64,000 bases of DNA from Conchocele bisecta. Lineage: Eukaryota; Mollusca; Bivalvia; Lucinida; Thyasiridae. Positions 36,745 to 46,523 of this stretch are shown here, in pieces. Within the stretch, counting starts at the first letter, position 1. The number at the start of each line of letters is the position of its first letter. The position numbers and the translations under genes are program-made. Under the pieces are notes generated by a model that saw nothing but the letters and a program-made list of their open reading frames with translations, had not been told where the DNA came from and ran no database searches. The stretch is taken from contig CM055279.1 of the NCBI GenBank assembly GCA_029237695.1, positions 18,749,686-18,813,685 on the forward strand. The letters run 5' to 3'.

Positions 36745-37035
36745 CTTCCGTGGTTTTCTACAATTATAAATTGTTAAAACGCTCAATAAACACGACGTCA
36801 AAAAGAAAATCAGCACACTGAATCAGCGTACCCGCGCACGTTCATACTTGCTGGTACATGAACTTACCGGTTTGACTTTGTCGCTTTGCACATTCATGTG
36901 TTACCAAAAGACTCAAGCTCATCCGTCTTTACATTCATTATTCAATGCCAAACATGCTTCTAGTTCGATTATGTCAACTTGCAAACTGTTGTAAATGTTG
37001 GCGTATACTCTATCTGTAGCGGTATGTACTGTAAC
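36745..37035. repeat. Left inverted arm around the hAT remnant
   Basis: GTGGTTTTCTACAATTATAA, AAAAGAAAATCAGCAC-like sequence, ATGAACTTACCGGTTTGAC, CTTCTAGTTCGATTATGTC-like sequence, CAACTTGCAAACTGTTGTAA and ATGTTGGCGTATACT reappear in reverse complement at 39335-39625. Arms are about 290 bp and roughly 75-80% similar. Confidence 0.8.
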
Positions 37036-37560
37036 GATCTCAGACCAGATGTATGGTCAACTTTGATAAGTTTAACGTAATATATTAAAAAACTAAATTG
37101 AGTTTGAAAAAAAAGTTTGTTTTTTTATAATGTAGATATAAATAAATATTTTTTTCATAAATAAATATATATTTTTTTAATTAAAATAGAGAATCTTTTT
37201 AAATATATATCATGTTTCTTGTTAAATCACCATTTCTAATAAATGTATATGTCATATACGAACAATATGATATGGGCCGAGATGACCACGGAAAAAAATA
37301 AATATCTCATTTTAAATTAAATTTCATCAGGTTCTTTGCAATCTTCTTCTCAAAATATTCTTGAATCACCATTTCTAATATTTTATTTTATGTCATATAC
37401 AAAAAAATATAATATGGGCCGAGATGACCAAAAAATGTGGGCAGAGATGACCAGTGATCTGGCCCGACTTGACCAGCGATCTGGGCCGAGATTGAAATGT
37501 GGGCCGAGATGACCTTGGTCCGACTTGACCAGACACCGCAGCAGTTACGTGTTCGCAACT
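37036..37560. other. A+T-rich stretch with GGGCCGAGATGACC repeats
   Basis: ATGGGCCGAGATGACCA or a variant (GGGCAGAGATGACCAG, GGCCCGACTTGACCAG) occurs several times between 37274 and 37530. The AATCACCATTTCTAAT phrase appears near 37225 and 37365 (direct duplication). No gene seen. Confidence 0.6.
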
Positions 37561-37674
37561 AACATGCCGGTAGCCAGGGGGGGGGGGGGGGCGGGGTGTG
37601 TGTTGGGTGCGTCCGCACCCAACTTTTTCGGACAAGCCAAGATTGTTTTTGCTCATGAACACACAATCACGTTA

Positions 37675-38320
37675 TCAAAGATGCCGATGATAGCTGCACG
37701 ACATACACACCGGTCCAACAGCGTGGGCGACAGTGTAACATGTGCGTGTGAGGGCACATGTGAGAACAGGATAGAGACATACTACATAGTTAATTAGGCT
37801 ACGCCTTTCATCGACCATATCAACTTGGAACTAGACCTCCAGTTTTCGTCATTAGCAGTGACCGCTTCTAAGCTGTTGGTCTTGAACCCAGCCGTGTTCA
37901 AGAGTGCCGGTCATCATGACATCAATCAACTAGGACAATCATATGTAGAGGAGTTGCCGACACCTGCCCTTCTCGAGGAAGAACATGCACGCTTGGTTAA
38001 GCGTTTTGTCTCAGAAAGTGATCCGCCATCCTCGTGTTCCAATGCGGTACGTTCATGCGATCCATGTTCATATCCGAACTTTCACACATTGTTGAGAATC
38101 GACACGCACGTTACCTGTCACCAGTGTAGAATGTGAACGTGCCGGTAGTGCATTGAGGGGACTTCACCACTATTCACGTGCATCTATGACCAGTAGTCGT
38201 CTTTCTTCGCTGGCGCTCGTATATATTCATTATGGCTTCAAACACGATGTGCGGGAAATAATAGCCCGATTTGTACGCCTACATCCTCGTAGGATGGAAT
38301 TGGAATCACTCTTGTACTAG
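37675..38320 (+). pseudogene. hAT-type transposase C-terminal remnant (dimerisation domain)
   Basis: hAT transposases excise and insert DNA with 8-bp target duplications and end in a conserved dimerisation region. Here a frame with RHTHRSNS near 37705 and FIDHINLELDLQFSSLA from about 37806 continues to 38104. After a frame change it reads PVTSVECERAGSALRGL and SRLSSLALVYIHYGF to a TAG at 38318-38320. The VECER and SRLSSLALVYIH words are typical of the ZMYM1-like hAT C-terminus. An in-frame TAG near 37795 and the frameshift near 38104 make it non-functional. The catalytic N-terminal part and zinc fingers are absent. It lies between 290-bp inverted arms and next to a G-rich AGCCAGGGGG tract at 37571. 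Confidence 0.75.
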
Positions 38321-38934
38321 TCCAAATATTTTGACTTAGACTCCGTGTTGAATATTTTGCTTGAATGGGAAATACATTATACATGACGTAACTGCCATAT
38401 AAATACAGCAGTTATTTATATACCTATCAAAGATATGTGGTGAATTCATGGTGTATTCTTCAGCCAGATACGACACGGCAGATTGAAATTCCGTATTCCA
38501 CTCAGCGGCTTTCTGAATCCATATTCCACTCTGTTCTCGTTCTGATTTGCCAGAACTACTTGTCATCTGGAAAGTTCGGTAAATCATAATAATGTCCTTC
38601 AAATGAGAATAACCCCGTAAATGCTAGTCATTTTCACTTAAAATTCATGCTGTCAACGGACAATACACTCGATGTAGGATATTAGTCGGGATATGTTTAG
38701 AAAATAGGACAGAAAATGATAGCTGAAATTTGACGTCGTTTCTGGTCGCATGTCACTACCGCGACATCTCAGTGCTAGGCGATAAACCAAAGACTACCGT
38801 CAAAGCACTGCGCAGAAAATAATTATAACTTTATAATCCAATTATACTATTTTTCAATGCAATATATGTGTTTTAAATGTTTGACTGGTATATAATAAAC
38901 GCAAATATTAGTACAGTAACTTGATCCTTGGACC

Positions 38935-39055
38935 GGAAAGCTCTCGTTGGTCTTGGGCAGATCAGCTGATCAACTCGACTGCGTCTCGTTGATCCAGCTG
39001 ATCTGCCTAATACCAACTCGAGCTTTCACCGCCCAAGGATCAAGTTACTTTACTA
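38935..39055. repeat. Long imperfect palindrome
   Basis: AGTAACTTGATCCTTGG near 38939 and GGGCAGATCAGCTGATC near 38975 are mirrored by GATCAGCTGG-type and CCAAGGATCAAGTTACT sequence ending near 39051. Arms are about 55 bp with a few mismatches and a 13-nt loop around ACTCGACTGCG. It is followed 20 bp later by the GAGCCGCGTCGCGAG repeat end. Confidence 0.8.
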
Positions 39056-39072
39056 ATACATTTGTATTATAT

Positions 39073-39107
39073 ATGAGCCGCGTCGCGAGAAAACCTGTCT
39101 TCGGGAT
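39073..39107 (+). repeat. ATGAGCCGCGTCGCGAG repeat, terminal 34 bp only
   Basis: The word ATGAGCCGCGTCGCGAGAAA plus ACCTGTCTTCGGGA matches 34722 and 57590 exactly and then diverges. This suggests it is one terminus of a dispersed element. Confidence 0.8.
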
Positions 39108-39334
39108 AAATTCTTGGTCAAATTAACATTTTGTTACTATGACAATGGTATTTGTATGATGAATTGAATGCTTTTTATTTGATCATGATCTGCAATATTC
39201 ATTAAGATATTATATTGTATACAACACCACTATTCAGGTCGTTTGAGCAAATGAGACGTCACGTAAATGCGACGTCAAACGACATCAAAACGTCGTCAAA
39301 ACGACGTTATAGTATCTACGTATCACCGGTACAC

Positions 39335-39625
39335 ATATAGTATACGCCAACATTTACAACAGTTTGCAAGTTGACAAACTAGAAGCATGTTTGTCATTGA
39401 ATAATGAATGTATAGACGGGTGAGCTTGTTTTTTTTGGTAATACATGAAAGTGAAAAGCGACAAAGACAAACCGGCCAAGTTCATGTACCAGCACTGCAG
39501 CAGGTATAAAACGTGTACGCGTGACGGCGGATTCGGTATGCGGATTTATTCTTTTTGACATCCTGTTTACTGAACGTTTTAATAATTTATAATAATTGTA
39601 GAAAACCACATAAATATATGAAACA
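39335..39625. repeat. Right inverted arm around the hAT remnant
   Basis: Reverse-complement partner of 36745-37035; it reads AGTATACGCCAACATTTACA, ACAGTTTGCAAGTTGAC, AGCGACAAAGACAAACCGG, and ends with TTGTAGAAAACCACAT. Confidence 0.8.
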
Positions 39626-39760
39626 GACAGTATATATTTACCGTCCATGTATGTCATTTCTATATTGATTAACTGGTTGGTTCATTGGCTCTACGACCGA
39701 CAGTTTAGCAAATACAGATGGGAATACGCCTGTAAATGGGGAGGACAATACGTTTCAACA

Positions 39761-40092
39761 TTAAAGTACATGCCCACATCAGTAGGCACACACTGTTCTT
39801 TATAGAAGTTTTGTATATTCTGTAGATATGAAATTTTCAGGCAAAATAAACCGTTCATTTCACCATATAACCCCAAGTACTGATTGGCATGACTATACAA
39901 TTTATATCAGATGTAAATTTCCACACTGATATCAGGGGCGATAATAGTGTTTCCTTAAAATGTTAACGGACATTACTATTTATTCTCTGTATTTATTTGT
40001 TGATGTGTAATGATCATACTTTATAATCTGTACATTTATTTAATTCCTATAAAGAATATTTTGTGCCTACTGAGTGGGCATATACCTTTAAT
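39761..40092. mobile_element. MITE-like element, copy B, with TTAAAG termini
   Basis: Ends TTAAAGTACATGCCCAC and GTGGGCATATACCTTTAA-type are inverted, each adjoining AGTAGGCACA / TGTGCCTACT. The interior is the reverse complement of copy A (TTTCCTTAAAATGTTAACGG against CCGTTAACAGTTTAAGGAAA) but shorter. Total length about 332 bp. Confidence 0.8.
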
Positions 40093-40719
40093 TACATTAA
40101 AACTAGTACACAGTCGATGGCGCGCCATATAATGTAATTGAATGTAAGCTGTAAGACGAATCGGCAAATATTGTTTTTCTCCGGAAAACCATTGATCTGA
40201 CATCACGCTTATTCAAATTAAAAGAAAATATGGGTTGGGTTTGTCGGCCGAATACAGCCAACTAGGTATTTTGCATGTCGGCCACCTGTATGTTTGCTGT
40301 CTATGTCACGCTAACCTTCATTTGAATGTGACAAGCCTTAACTTACAATATCGGTAATCCAATATCAAGGTGCATGGTCACGTGGTTATAAAACCAACAA
40401 CGTCGCCCACTCCAAAGTAAGTATTATTTGATATGTTCCTTAATATGCAACGGATTTTGATGAAATATGGCGCAGCAAACGCGTCTTCATGAGCGTCTTC
40501 AATATTATACCGGCAATTATGTGAACTATACAAGAGGCAAATACGAACATTAAGACAGATAATGCGTATCGGATATGAAACTAAGGTGTATTATACAAAA
40601 AATTTAAAACCCAACGATTCGTTTACGAATGTACATTTCTACGATATCGCTTATAAAGATATTGAAAAATTATTATTGAAAAAAAAAAAACTACTAATTA
40701 ATTTATAGCCGAGTGTATT
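40093..40719. other. Gene-free stretch left of the Polinton-like element
   Basis: Contains CACAGTCGATGGCGCGCCAT near 40110, the border motif of the GGGGGAGATAATCC repeat, with no attached unit. No gene seen. TTTATAGCCGAGTGTAT occurs near 40701 and again near 41044; this direct repeat brackets the SINE-like sequence and may mark an insertion border. Confidence 0.5.
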
Positions 40720-40854
40720 TTCCTTATCGAAGGTATGTAAACTGGCAATCTGAATTTATCAATTTTATCAACCTCAAGCGGTCGGATAGGAACGCCGTTG
40801 TCATGCAGTTGTTTACCATAGCGACCACATTTGTAGGGATAGAAATAAAAAATG

Positions 40855-40935
40855 TTTAGCTCCAACCGCGGCGCGAACCCACGACCCTCGTCTCTATAGA
40901 GAATCGCCTTAACCCACACGACCATGTAGGCTGTT
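40855..40935 (-). repeat. tRNA-like (serine-like) SINE head or tRNA pseudogene
   Basis: On the minus strand ATGGTCGTGTGGGTTAAGGC (A-box-like) is followed by GGGTCGTGGGTTCGCGCCGC (B-box-like). The arrangement resembles a class-II tRNA such as tRNA-Ser, but the anticodon stem and acceptor ends are not clean. A functional tRNA is unlikely. Confidence 0.55.
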
Positions 40936-41197
40936 ATGATAAACCTCACCTAGTGTTGTACAATTATCGATTTACGACAATGTTTCAATTACACGTGTTA
41001 TGAACCATGCGTAAATTGATAGCCGAGGTAAACAGACAGTTATTTATAGCCGAGTGTATCAACAGGCGATTACAGTGTAATCCTCGACTGAATTTGTTAT
41101 GCGATTACGGCGTAATTCTCAGTGAAAAACACATGTTGTATAGGTATGTAAATTTGTTTACTGCACCAATATAAGAAAAAAAAATGTTTTTAAAATA

Positions 41198-41818
41198 TCA
41201 CAATGGTTCTGTAACATTTCTTCCGACTTTATCTCCAAGTTTTTCCCTAAATTTATCCCAATCAGTACACTCAATCTTGGGCATGGTGGCGCGCGCTTTG
41301 ATTCTTATATCATTTTTTAATTGTTCATATCTCCCCATTTCTTCCACCACGGATTCAAACTCTAAACTTGATATTTTCTTATCGGCCAACGCTTTGGACA
41401 CACCATAACGTCGATGGTATTTTTCTTCGACCTGGCGAGAACAGATATTCTATCATGTTTTCTACATTTTTTCTCGAGTTTTCCACCCGACGCCCTAATT
41501 ACCATACACAACAACCCAGAAACGGCCGACACCGCACATAAAATCCCCGCTACAGGAACCGTTTATAATGATGGATATAGTTGCAGCTGTCCCCGCCCCA
41601 CACAACACAGAAACACTCGCTAGAGCCGTGCTAGATACTTCACCCATGTTCACCGCGCGTCTATATTTCTTAGCGTTTCTTTTTCTATTTGTATATTCTC
41701 TAACTAAAATATCCTGCATAGCGACGATATTATTCAACCTAAAATCTGAACTTCTTTCGTTAATTGTACACCGTGTTGATGGAGTGATATTGACAATTGG
41801 AAGCGTTGATTCGTTCAT
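41198..41818 (-). pseudogene. Polinton accessory protein with Gly/Ala-rich hydrophobic middle
   Basis: The minus-strand ATG at 41818 opens with MNESTLPIVNITPSTRC and a basic stretch (REYTNRKRNAKKYRRAV), followed by a hydrophobic Ala/Ser/Gly segment (SSTALASVSVLCGAGTAA). This suits a membrane-inserting or membrane-anchored protein. The frame stops at 41495. Recognisable continuation is in another frame across 41400-41490, and the C-terminal part (SKALADKKISSLEFES) returns to the original frame to the stop at 41198. Two compensating frame changes therefore break the gene. I recall relatives next to Polinton genes in other invertebrates, function unknown. It is the leftmost gene of the element, transcribed in the same direction as the fibre-like gene. 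Confidence 0.65.
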
Positions 41819-41838
41819 GATTTTCAATATATTAGTAT

Positions 41839-43721
41839 TTACAAAATAAGTTCAATTAACAATGAGACAATAGTGGAAGAACTCTCTGGGTCACCGATTT
41901 TCGTAACAAAGTTAATAACACTACCTTTAGAAAGTCTAATTCGATCAGAACCGGAGAACGAAACCACCATCGAACTATCTGCAGAGATTTTAGTGACTCC
42001 AACCCCCCGTTCTTCCCTATCTACTACAATATTTATCGCGACCGCGCCCACAGGTTTACCACTACCATTAACCGAGCAGACCGCCATTTGGATAACTTCA
42101 CCCGCGGCTGTCATAGTGTATCCCCCACATTTATTACTCGCTTTGGCACCGAACGAATATTTATAGTGCCCCTTAACCAATGGGCCCCGCTTCTCAGCCC
42201 AAACTGTTATGGCACGTTTTAGCGTTTTCATTGTTCGCACTATTCCGGCAAGCGCACTGTTTGCGTTATATGCCTCAGTACGAATATTATAAGAGGCCTC
42301 CTCAAGAGCTTTGGTCGCGGCTATACGATCATGTTTCAGTTTATCGGAAACTTCGGTTATCTTTCCGTCTAGTTCGGTAAGTGCCGCTTCTCTACTGAGA
42401 GAGTCCTCTAATCGCAACGCATAATAAGCCTCCGTAATGGTCGCCTGGTGGCCTTTTGGGGCTTTCTCAACACCCGACCGGGCCTCTTTTTGAAATTCGG
42501 TTATTTTCCCATCTAGTTCAGCAACCGCCGCTTCTCTGATGAGAGAGTCCTCTGAGCGCAACACCTCATAAGCCTTCGCAAGGGCTGCCTGGTGGTCTTC
42601 TCGGGCTTTCTCAACACCCGACCGGGCCTCTTTTTGAAATTAGGTTATTTTTCCATCTAGTTCACCAACCGCCGCTTCTCTGATGAGAGAGTCCTCTGAG
42701 CGCAACACCCTATACACCTCCGTAAGGTCCGCCTGGTGGTCTTCTCGGGCTTTCTCAATACCCGTTCGTACCCCCTCAACCCCCAACCGGGCCTCTTTTC
42801 GAAATTTGGTTATTTTTTCGTCTAGTTCGGTAAGTGCCGCTTCTCTGTTGAGAGAGTCCTCTGAGCGCAACGCGCCATAAGCCTCCGCAATGGCCTCCTT
42901 GTGGTCTTCTCAGACCCCCTCAACCCCCGACCTGGTCTCTTTCAGAAATTCGGTTATTTTCTCGTCTAGTTCGGTAAGTGTAGCTTCTCTGTTGAGAGAG
43001 TCCTCTAAACGCAACGCATTATAAGCCTCCGCAAGGGCCTCCGCAAGGTTCGACTGGTGGTCTTCTCGGACTTTCTCAATACCCGACCGGGTCTCTTTTC
43101 GAAATTTTGTTATTTTTTTATCTAGTTCGGCAACCGCCGCTTCTCTGACGAGAGAGTCCTCTGAGCGCAACACCTCATAAGCCTCCGTAAGGTCCGCCTG
43201 GTGGTCTTCTCGGGCTTTCTCAATACCCGACGTGGCCTCTTTTCGAAATTTAGTTATTTTTTGTCTAGTTCGGTAAGTGCCGCTTCTCTAATGAGAGAGT
43301 CCTCTAAGCGCAACGTATCATAACCCTCCGTAAGGGCCGCCTGGTGGTCTTCTCGGACTTTATCAATATCCGACCTGCTCTCTTTTCGAAATTTCGTTAT
43401 TTTTTTACCTAGTTCGTTTAGTTCCGTTTCTCTGATGAGAGAGTCCTCTGGGCGCAACACCTCATACGCCGCCTGATCTTTCTCAATATCCGTTCGGACT
43501 CCCTCAATTTGTGCAGTCGCCGTCAGCACTTCTACTCTAACATCTGATATACTCCTGTGAATCCCGTTTGTAAACTTCGATATAGTTTTATTTATCAAGG
43601 CCTTGGTTTTTCCAGTAGTTAAAAAGTCGCCCTCTGTCGGGATGAATCCACCTTCTACTGGTTCCAAATTTTTTGAATTTGTCACCCAATCGGAAGAACT
43701 ACCTGGTCCGTATATACTCAT
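41839..43721 (-). pseudogene. Fibre-like protein with eight 48-residue repeats and C-terminal head
   Basis: Probable virion surface fibre (inferred). From ATG 43721 there is a short N-terminal region (MSIYGPGSSSDW), then eight tandem repeats built on L-R-x-E-D-S-L-I-R-E-A-A-x-x-E-L-D-x-K-I-T, followed by REDHQA-type linkers. The repeat word GAGAGAGTCCTC on the plus strand falls at 42397, 42541, 42685, 42850, 42994, 43150, 43293 and 43437. The basic period is 144 bp, with +21 and +12 variants that keep frame. After the repeats, about 150 residues rich in G, S, V and T (from KYSFGAKASNKCGG) look like a beta-rich head. Breaks: a one-base loss in an A-run near 43257-43262 (coding strand), TGA at 42910-42912 and TAA at 42640-42642. 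Without them the length would be about 627 codons. Adenovirus fibre is an analogy, not a demonstrated homologue. Confidence 0.7.
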
Positions 43722-43753
43722 AATAAAATTAATTATATATTGGGCACCTATAC

Positions 43754-44443
43754 TCAATTAGAAATTTCGAGAACTACCGAAATCGGGTAATCGTTTTTCA
43801 ACTTTCTCGCTTGATCATCGAGAATAGAGACAGTAAATTCGTGGATATGTCCCGATTCCAAAACTTTCATCTCTGGGTGTGGGAAGTCTAAGGTCACAGT
43901 CTCACCATAGAAACAGTCGCTGGCTTGCACGGTTTTCAGTAATGTGCTGGAGTGCCGTCTACCGTGTTGTACGATGTGTTCATCCGATCAGGTGCACCCT
44001 GAGAGTTTTCGTGAAGGCGAAGTCCACCGGGTTATCACCGACGTACTCACCCGGGGTAAACACTCCTTTGTTCGAGGAGTATGTCTCTCTAAAACCGAGT
44101 TGAATACCCAACCCCGGGGAGACCACTACCTTATTATCAGTGCTGATGGTCATTGTTGCGAGCCCGGTAGCATTCTATACTGTGAGGTTGATTATACCGT
44201 CAAGCTCTGAGTTGACAAAATCTTTGAGCTGTCTTATTCCCCACAGTCCGTGAGGCAGCTTTACACCGAATTGTTTGTCCATAAAACCTTCACATAGTAA
44301 AACCCTTCGCTCTTCCCCACATTCTGCCATCCAACCGTGAACGTGATTGATCTAAGGCCTACCCGACGTTTTCCGCAGCAGTTTTCGATTGACTTTTGAA
44401 GTTCACAACTCCCTTTTTGAACATTAGTGATAGTAGCAAACAT
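43754..44443 (-). pseudogene. Polinton virion-type protein of unknown fold, frameshifted
   Basis: The minus-strand ATG at 44443 begins MFATITNVQKGSCELQ and includes RRVGLRSITFTVGWQNVG; later segments in other frames read GVKLPHGLWGIRQLKDF, ELDGIINLTV and DFAFTKTLRVHLI, with a C-terminus VVLEISN before TGA at 43754-43756. Alternating short hydrophobic strands suggest a beta-rich structural protein of about 230 residues. A single jelly-roll minor capsid (penton) role is possible but not shown. At least three frame changes break it. Its start lies 14 bp from the divergent plus-strand gene at 44458, so both probably share one promoter region. Confidence 0.6.
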
Positions 44444-44457
44444 AATAATATCTTTCA

Positions 44458-45684
44458 ATGGATACAAAAGCATTTAGCTTTAATTCTAATGCAAAGTACG
44501 CGGTCGGAGGTAAATACAAGCAAAAGAACACCATTGGTGAGCTTGTGCACCCCACAATAAGAGCTAGTTTGGGCATGGGTTTCGACACAAATTTCATTAA
44601 GATGACTTCCTAAAACCATTACACAGGATGTCATAGCAAACTGGAACAACAATCTTATGCAGTTCTGGCAGAACCAACTAAATTTTGCTGTGTGGTGTGC
44701 CACAACCGGGTGTGGCGTCTCTTTCAGAGACCACATAACAGACCGTAACAGCATGTTAAGCAATAGCGTCTACAACTTTCATGTGTATTATACCATTAGG
44801 AGGATTCTCAAAGAACTAGGTACTCCACTACCTCAAGACGACGGGTGGAATCCCATTTCTAACACATACAACCGTAAGGAGTTCGAACGGATATGTGACG
44901 AATTTAAAGTTTCAAAAGATTCGGATTGGAGACAGAAAAACATTTTCAGACACCGGAGGTTTAGGTACTGTTTATCTCAATGGTCTAGACTACGGTGCAA
45001 GCACGAAGTATGCCACCCCAGATGTAACCTTTGGTTTCTACTATTCAAATCGTGTTGTGAACCCAGTTAGAGGTTATAAAAAATTGGACCGCCACCGATT
45101 ATGTAGTAAATAAAATGACCTTCGGGTCTGAAGTTAGTACAAAGAGACAGTGTAATTACGATTACTGCTGGTATAATGCACCAAAAATAGCTCACGTCGA
45201 TTATATTTTACAAGACGAAAAACGTGCATAAGGGTATAGAAACCGTTATATTGGACGACGGTCTAGGGTTTACGCAGGCGGTGTTACCCGCCTCAACGAC
45301 TCCATTCGCGTATACGTTTGGACCATCCTCGGCGCACAGAAGCAAACTCGCAGTTCTATAATAGGAGTCGGAACGGCGTTTGACGCGCAAAAACAGTTCT
45401 TGGCACTTGTTGAGGACGCCATCTCAGCTAAGGTGGACCTGGAGAAGGCGATCCAGAATTATCAAGACGTTTTGCAGACTGCCAGCACCCCAGTGGACTA
45501 TGTATTTGGAATAGGTCTTTATATGGCGCCGAGCAATATGATACTACGAGACGACCCGGTTGATGGTTACAATAATCAAATCGTAATCGCCACCGCCAAT
45601 CAAAAAATCGGTCACAACGGTAACGTGAACACGGATATCATCAAGCGCACCCCCAAAATGATCGGGCGCGGAGTTGTAAATTAA
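44458..45684 (+). pseudogene. Polinton virion-type protein (~400 codons), frameshifted
   Basis: ATG 44458 opens a frame (FSFNSNAKYAVGGKYK) that ends early at a TAA near 44612. The same protein continues in the next frame with NLMQFWQNQLNFAVWCATTG and RRILKELGTPLPQDDGW to about 44937, changes frame again (TVYLNGLDYGASTKYATP), and again near 45080 (WYNAPKIAHVDYI). The last 94 codons (45400-45684) are open: LVEDAISAKVDLEKAIQNYQ, VDYVFGIGLYMAPSNMI, ending GRGVVN. At least four breaks are present. Proteins of this type accompany capsid genes in invertebrate Polintons that I recall. Its size and position suggest a structural role, which is inference. Confidence 0.65.
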
Positions 45685-45757
45685 CAATATTGAAATTGGA
45701 AGCACAACACACGAGGAGGAGAAATTAGCGCTCGTCGTCGCCCTCGTGGCGATCGGA

Positions 45758-45982
45758 TTATTTACGTTTTGGTTTTAGGAACTCTCTGGCGAAGAATAGT
45801 AGGAGACCGGCGATTGCCACGATTAAAGCCCAGGTATTTTTGGCTACCCATCCGGCCGTTTTTGATAATATAGATAGCAAGTAAGAAACGATACTTCCGA
45901 TCAGTCCAGGTAGTGCGGCAGCCGCCTTTTCGGCTAATTTAGCCAGGAGACTGGCGAGGGCTTTTAGTTGTTTTTTATCCAC
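45758..45982 (-). CDS. Small hydrophobic virion-type protein
   Basis: 74 codons: a basic-amphipathic N-terminal part (DKKQLKALASLLAKLAEKA), then two hydrophobic stretches (LPGLIGSIVSYLLSILS and NTWALIVAIAGLLLFFA) and a basic tail (REFLKPKRK). It overlaps the 3' end of the neighbouring gene by 19 bp. The codon at the expected start is GTG, not ATG, on the minus strand at 45982. Either the start has mutated or initiation is elsewhere. Small amphipathic membrane-active proteins are typical of capsids of this lineage (adenovirus VI or X-like); that role is inferred. Confidence 0.6.
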   Translation of the reverse strand: MDKKQLKALASLLAKLAEKAAAALPGLIGSIVSYLLSILSKTAGWVAKNTWALIVAIAGLLLFFAREFLKPKRK

Positions 45983-46503
45983 TCCTTGGCTCCACCGGAT
46001 GGCGCAGGTGCTGGTGGTGTGGGTGCTAGCGCGGGTGGTGGCGCCGCACCACCAGTGAAAGCTAGAACTATGGTCGATATAGTCATGCTGATAGCAACGA
46101 GGATGCTTGCTATCGTGATGCCATGTTCTCTGAACAGAGTGCGAAGACGCTCACCGAGTGTCGTCTCCTCGTTCAGGACACTCGAGATTGTTTCGCGGAT
46201 CCGACTTATTTGGGTGCGGAGAGCCTCACGGTTAGTAGATGCAACCTCAAAGCGAGCTTCTCTTTCGTCCCGCAACGACTGCAGGCGTTCGGTGATCCGC
46301 TCGGTAGATTCACTATCGCCACCAGCTTCCTCCAGTTTTCTTTCTTCTAGCGCGATATGTTCATCCAGCGCCGTGAGTTTGGCGAGGTTATGGACCAATT
46401 CGCCCCGGACTGTTTGCATAGCCTTATCGAGTCCCTGGAGTTCGCGAAGAGGTAACGATGGGTTATCGTTAGACAGGTCGATTTCGCTAAACGTGGTCTC
46501 CAT
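45964..46503 (-). CDS. Coiled-coil membrane-anchored virion-type protein
   Basis: Intact 179-codon frame from ATG 46503. Residues about 20-115 are rich in E, R, L and A with heptad spacing (LAKLTALDEHIALEERKLEE, ERITERLQSLRDEREARF), predicting a coiled coil. Residues about 130-150 form one membrane segment (ITIASILVAISMTISTIVLAF). The tail is an Ala/Pro linker (PPPALAPTPPAPAPSGG). It sits 20 bp downstream of the acidic 175-codon gene and overlaps the next small hydrophobic gene, so the three may be co-expressed. Specific function unknown; the setting argues for a virion component. Confidence 0.7.
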   Translation of the reverse strand: METTFSEIDLSNDNPSLPLRELQGLDKAMQTVRGELVHNLAKLTALDEHIALEERKLEEAGGDSESTERITERLQSLRDEREARFEVASTNREALRTQISRIRETISSVLNEETTLGERLRTLFREHGITIASILVAISMTISTIVLAFTGGAAPPPALAPTPPAPAPSGGAKEWIKNN

Positions 46504-46523
46504 CGCGTTAATAGTGTCGGTGG

